DNA from: Phycisphaeraceae bacterium
Lineage (GTDB): Bacteria; Planctomycetota; Phycisphaerae; Phycisphaerales; Phycisphaeraceae
Reading direction: 5' to 3'
NCBI GenBank assembly: GCA_040222855.1
Contig: JAVKCD010000003.1
Span: forward strand, 620,001-684,000
DNA length: 64,000 bases
Made by a program: the position numbers and the translations under genes. Below the pieces are notes generated by a model that was not told the origin of the DNA, did not search any database, and saw only the letters and a list, made by a program, of their open reading frames with translations. Positions 63,500-64,000 of this stretch are shown here, piece by piece. Each line of letters begins with the position of its first letter. The first letter of the stretch is position 1.

Positions 63500-64000
63500 A
63501 TGCGTCCGTTGATCACCCTGCTCAGCACTCTCGCGCTTATCACACTCACCGCCTGCTCCTCAACGCCATCAGCCGCCACGCTCGATCCCGACCTCCGCGT
63601 TGATGTCGCCACATCGACGTCAGGCATGGTCGTCACCAACTCCGAGCAGGCCTCCCAGATCGGTGCCGACATCCTCGCCCGAGGCGGGAACGCCGTCGAT
63701 GCCGCCATCGCCGTCCAGTTCGCCCTCGCCGTCACCTGGCCAGAAGCCGGCAACATCGGCGGCGGCGGCTTCATGCTCGTTGCACCCGCCGATGCCAACA
63801 GCGTCACCTGTATCGACTACCGCGAGACCGCCCCCGTCGCCTCGACCCCCAACATGTACACCTTCGGCGAGAACCGGCACCACCACCGGCACGTCGGCGT
63901 CCCCGGCACCGTCGCGGGCATGGCTCTTGCGTATGAGCACCACGGCACGCTCCCGTGGGCCGATCTGGTTGCCCCCGCCATCGATCTGGCTCGCAACGGC
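63500..64000 (+). CDS. ggt: Gamma-glutamyltransferase lipoprotein, 3' part beyond window
   Basis: The first 167 residues only. A lipoprotein signal peptide has the lipobox LTAC (Cys19). The gamma-glutamyltranspeptidase large-subunit start follows: GMVVTNSEQASQIGADILARGGNAVDAAIAVQFALAVTWPEAGNIGGGGFMLV, then IDYRETAP and GVPGTVAGMALAYEHHGTLPW with DLVAPAIDLARNG. The catalytic Thr of the small subunit lies outside the window. It should cleave glutathione or other gamma-glutamyl compounds in the periplasm, anchored by lipid. It begins 21 bp after nhaC, so the two may be co-transcribed. Confidence 0.9.
   Translation, partial: MRPLITLLSTLALITLTACSSTPSAATLDPDLRVDVATSTSGMVVTNSEQASQIGADILARGGNAVDAAIAVQFALAVTWPEAGNIGGGGFMLVAPADANSVTCIDYRETAPVASTPNMYTFGENRHHHRHVGVPGTVAGMALAYEHHGTLPWADLVAPAIDLARNG

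Overview
The window is GC-rich, gene-dense bacterial chromosome, almost certainly from a planctomycete of the Phycisphaerae type. This is inferred from two exported proteins ending in a PTP-type PEP-CTERM tail, many PilZ and HDOD proteins, COG5309-type GH17 and YdjY-domain proteins, and an otherwise Gram-negative-like gene set (Lnt, TolB-like and MCE/MlaE proteins). There is no rRNA, CRISPR array, transposase or prophage. One tRNA, tRNA-Pro(TGG), is present at 54181-54254.

Layout. 1-4.6 kb (minus): partial lnt, a xerC-type recombinase, a small unknown protein, a lipoprotein and a TolB-like propeller lipoprotein. 4.8-11.4 kb: a membrane glycosyltransferase, an HTH regulator carrying an EF-hand-like loop, a second glycosyltransferase, a VOC protein, pdxJ, a YdjY-domain protein, a small lipoprotein, a PilZ protein and a P-loop kinase. 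11.4-17.4 kb (minus): carB and a translationally coupled pair (PilZ-pseudoreceiver and EAL-HDOD) that looks like degenerate c-di-GMP and phosphorelay signalling. 17.6-25.7 kb: GH17 glucanase, phosphoesterase, TPR protein, HAD phosphatase, dut, a pseudopilin-like protein and ftsK. 25.7-31.7 kb (mostly minus): a GbsR-type regulator with a perfect operator, a PDZ protein, yicC, secG, tpiA, hemC, and small CDGSH and RNHCP proteins. 31.9-39.3 kb: a methyltransferase, dnaE, an orphan DNA methyltransferase, a ferredoxin and a D-2-hydroxyacid dehydrogenase. 39.3-44.7 kb (minus): a six-gene MCE/Mla-type lipid-transport operon with two unusual features, an ATPase subunit that has lost its catalytic motifs and an MscS channel. 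44.9-54.1 kb: an HDOD protein, tandem PEP-CTERM proteins, argG, an atypical sigma factor, a MerR/B12-like regulator, an M42 peptidase and a GH13 enzyme. 54.2-64 kb: tRNA-Pro, a zinc-ribbon protein, an MscS channel, a five-gene operon, an NhaC antiporter and a partial gamma-glutamyltransferase.

The strongest candidate for an undescribed system is the operon at 55999-61620. It encodes a HAD-UbiA fusion, DprE1-like and DprE2-like enzymes, an SMR-type membrane protein without the drug-export glutamate, and a GT-C glycosyltransferase. Together these could form a complete route from PRPP and polyprenyl phosphate to polyprenyl-phospho-D-arabinose, followed by flipping and transfer outside the cytoplasm. 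That pathway is best known from mycobacterial cell-wall arabinan. The second is the Mla-like operon with a pseudo-ATPase.

The + strand flips sharply from C-rich to G-rich near 20.15 kb and drifts back after about 44 kb. This affects genes on both strands alike, so it is a strand-composition signal and not codon preference of individual genes. Gene calls rest on reading conserved motifs by eye. Functions given for unknown genes are descriptions only.
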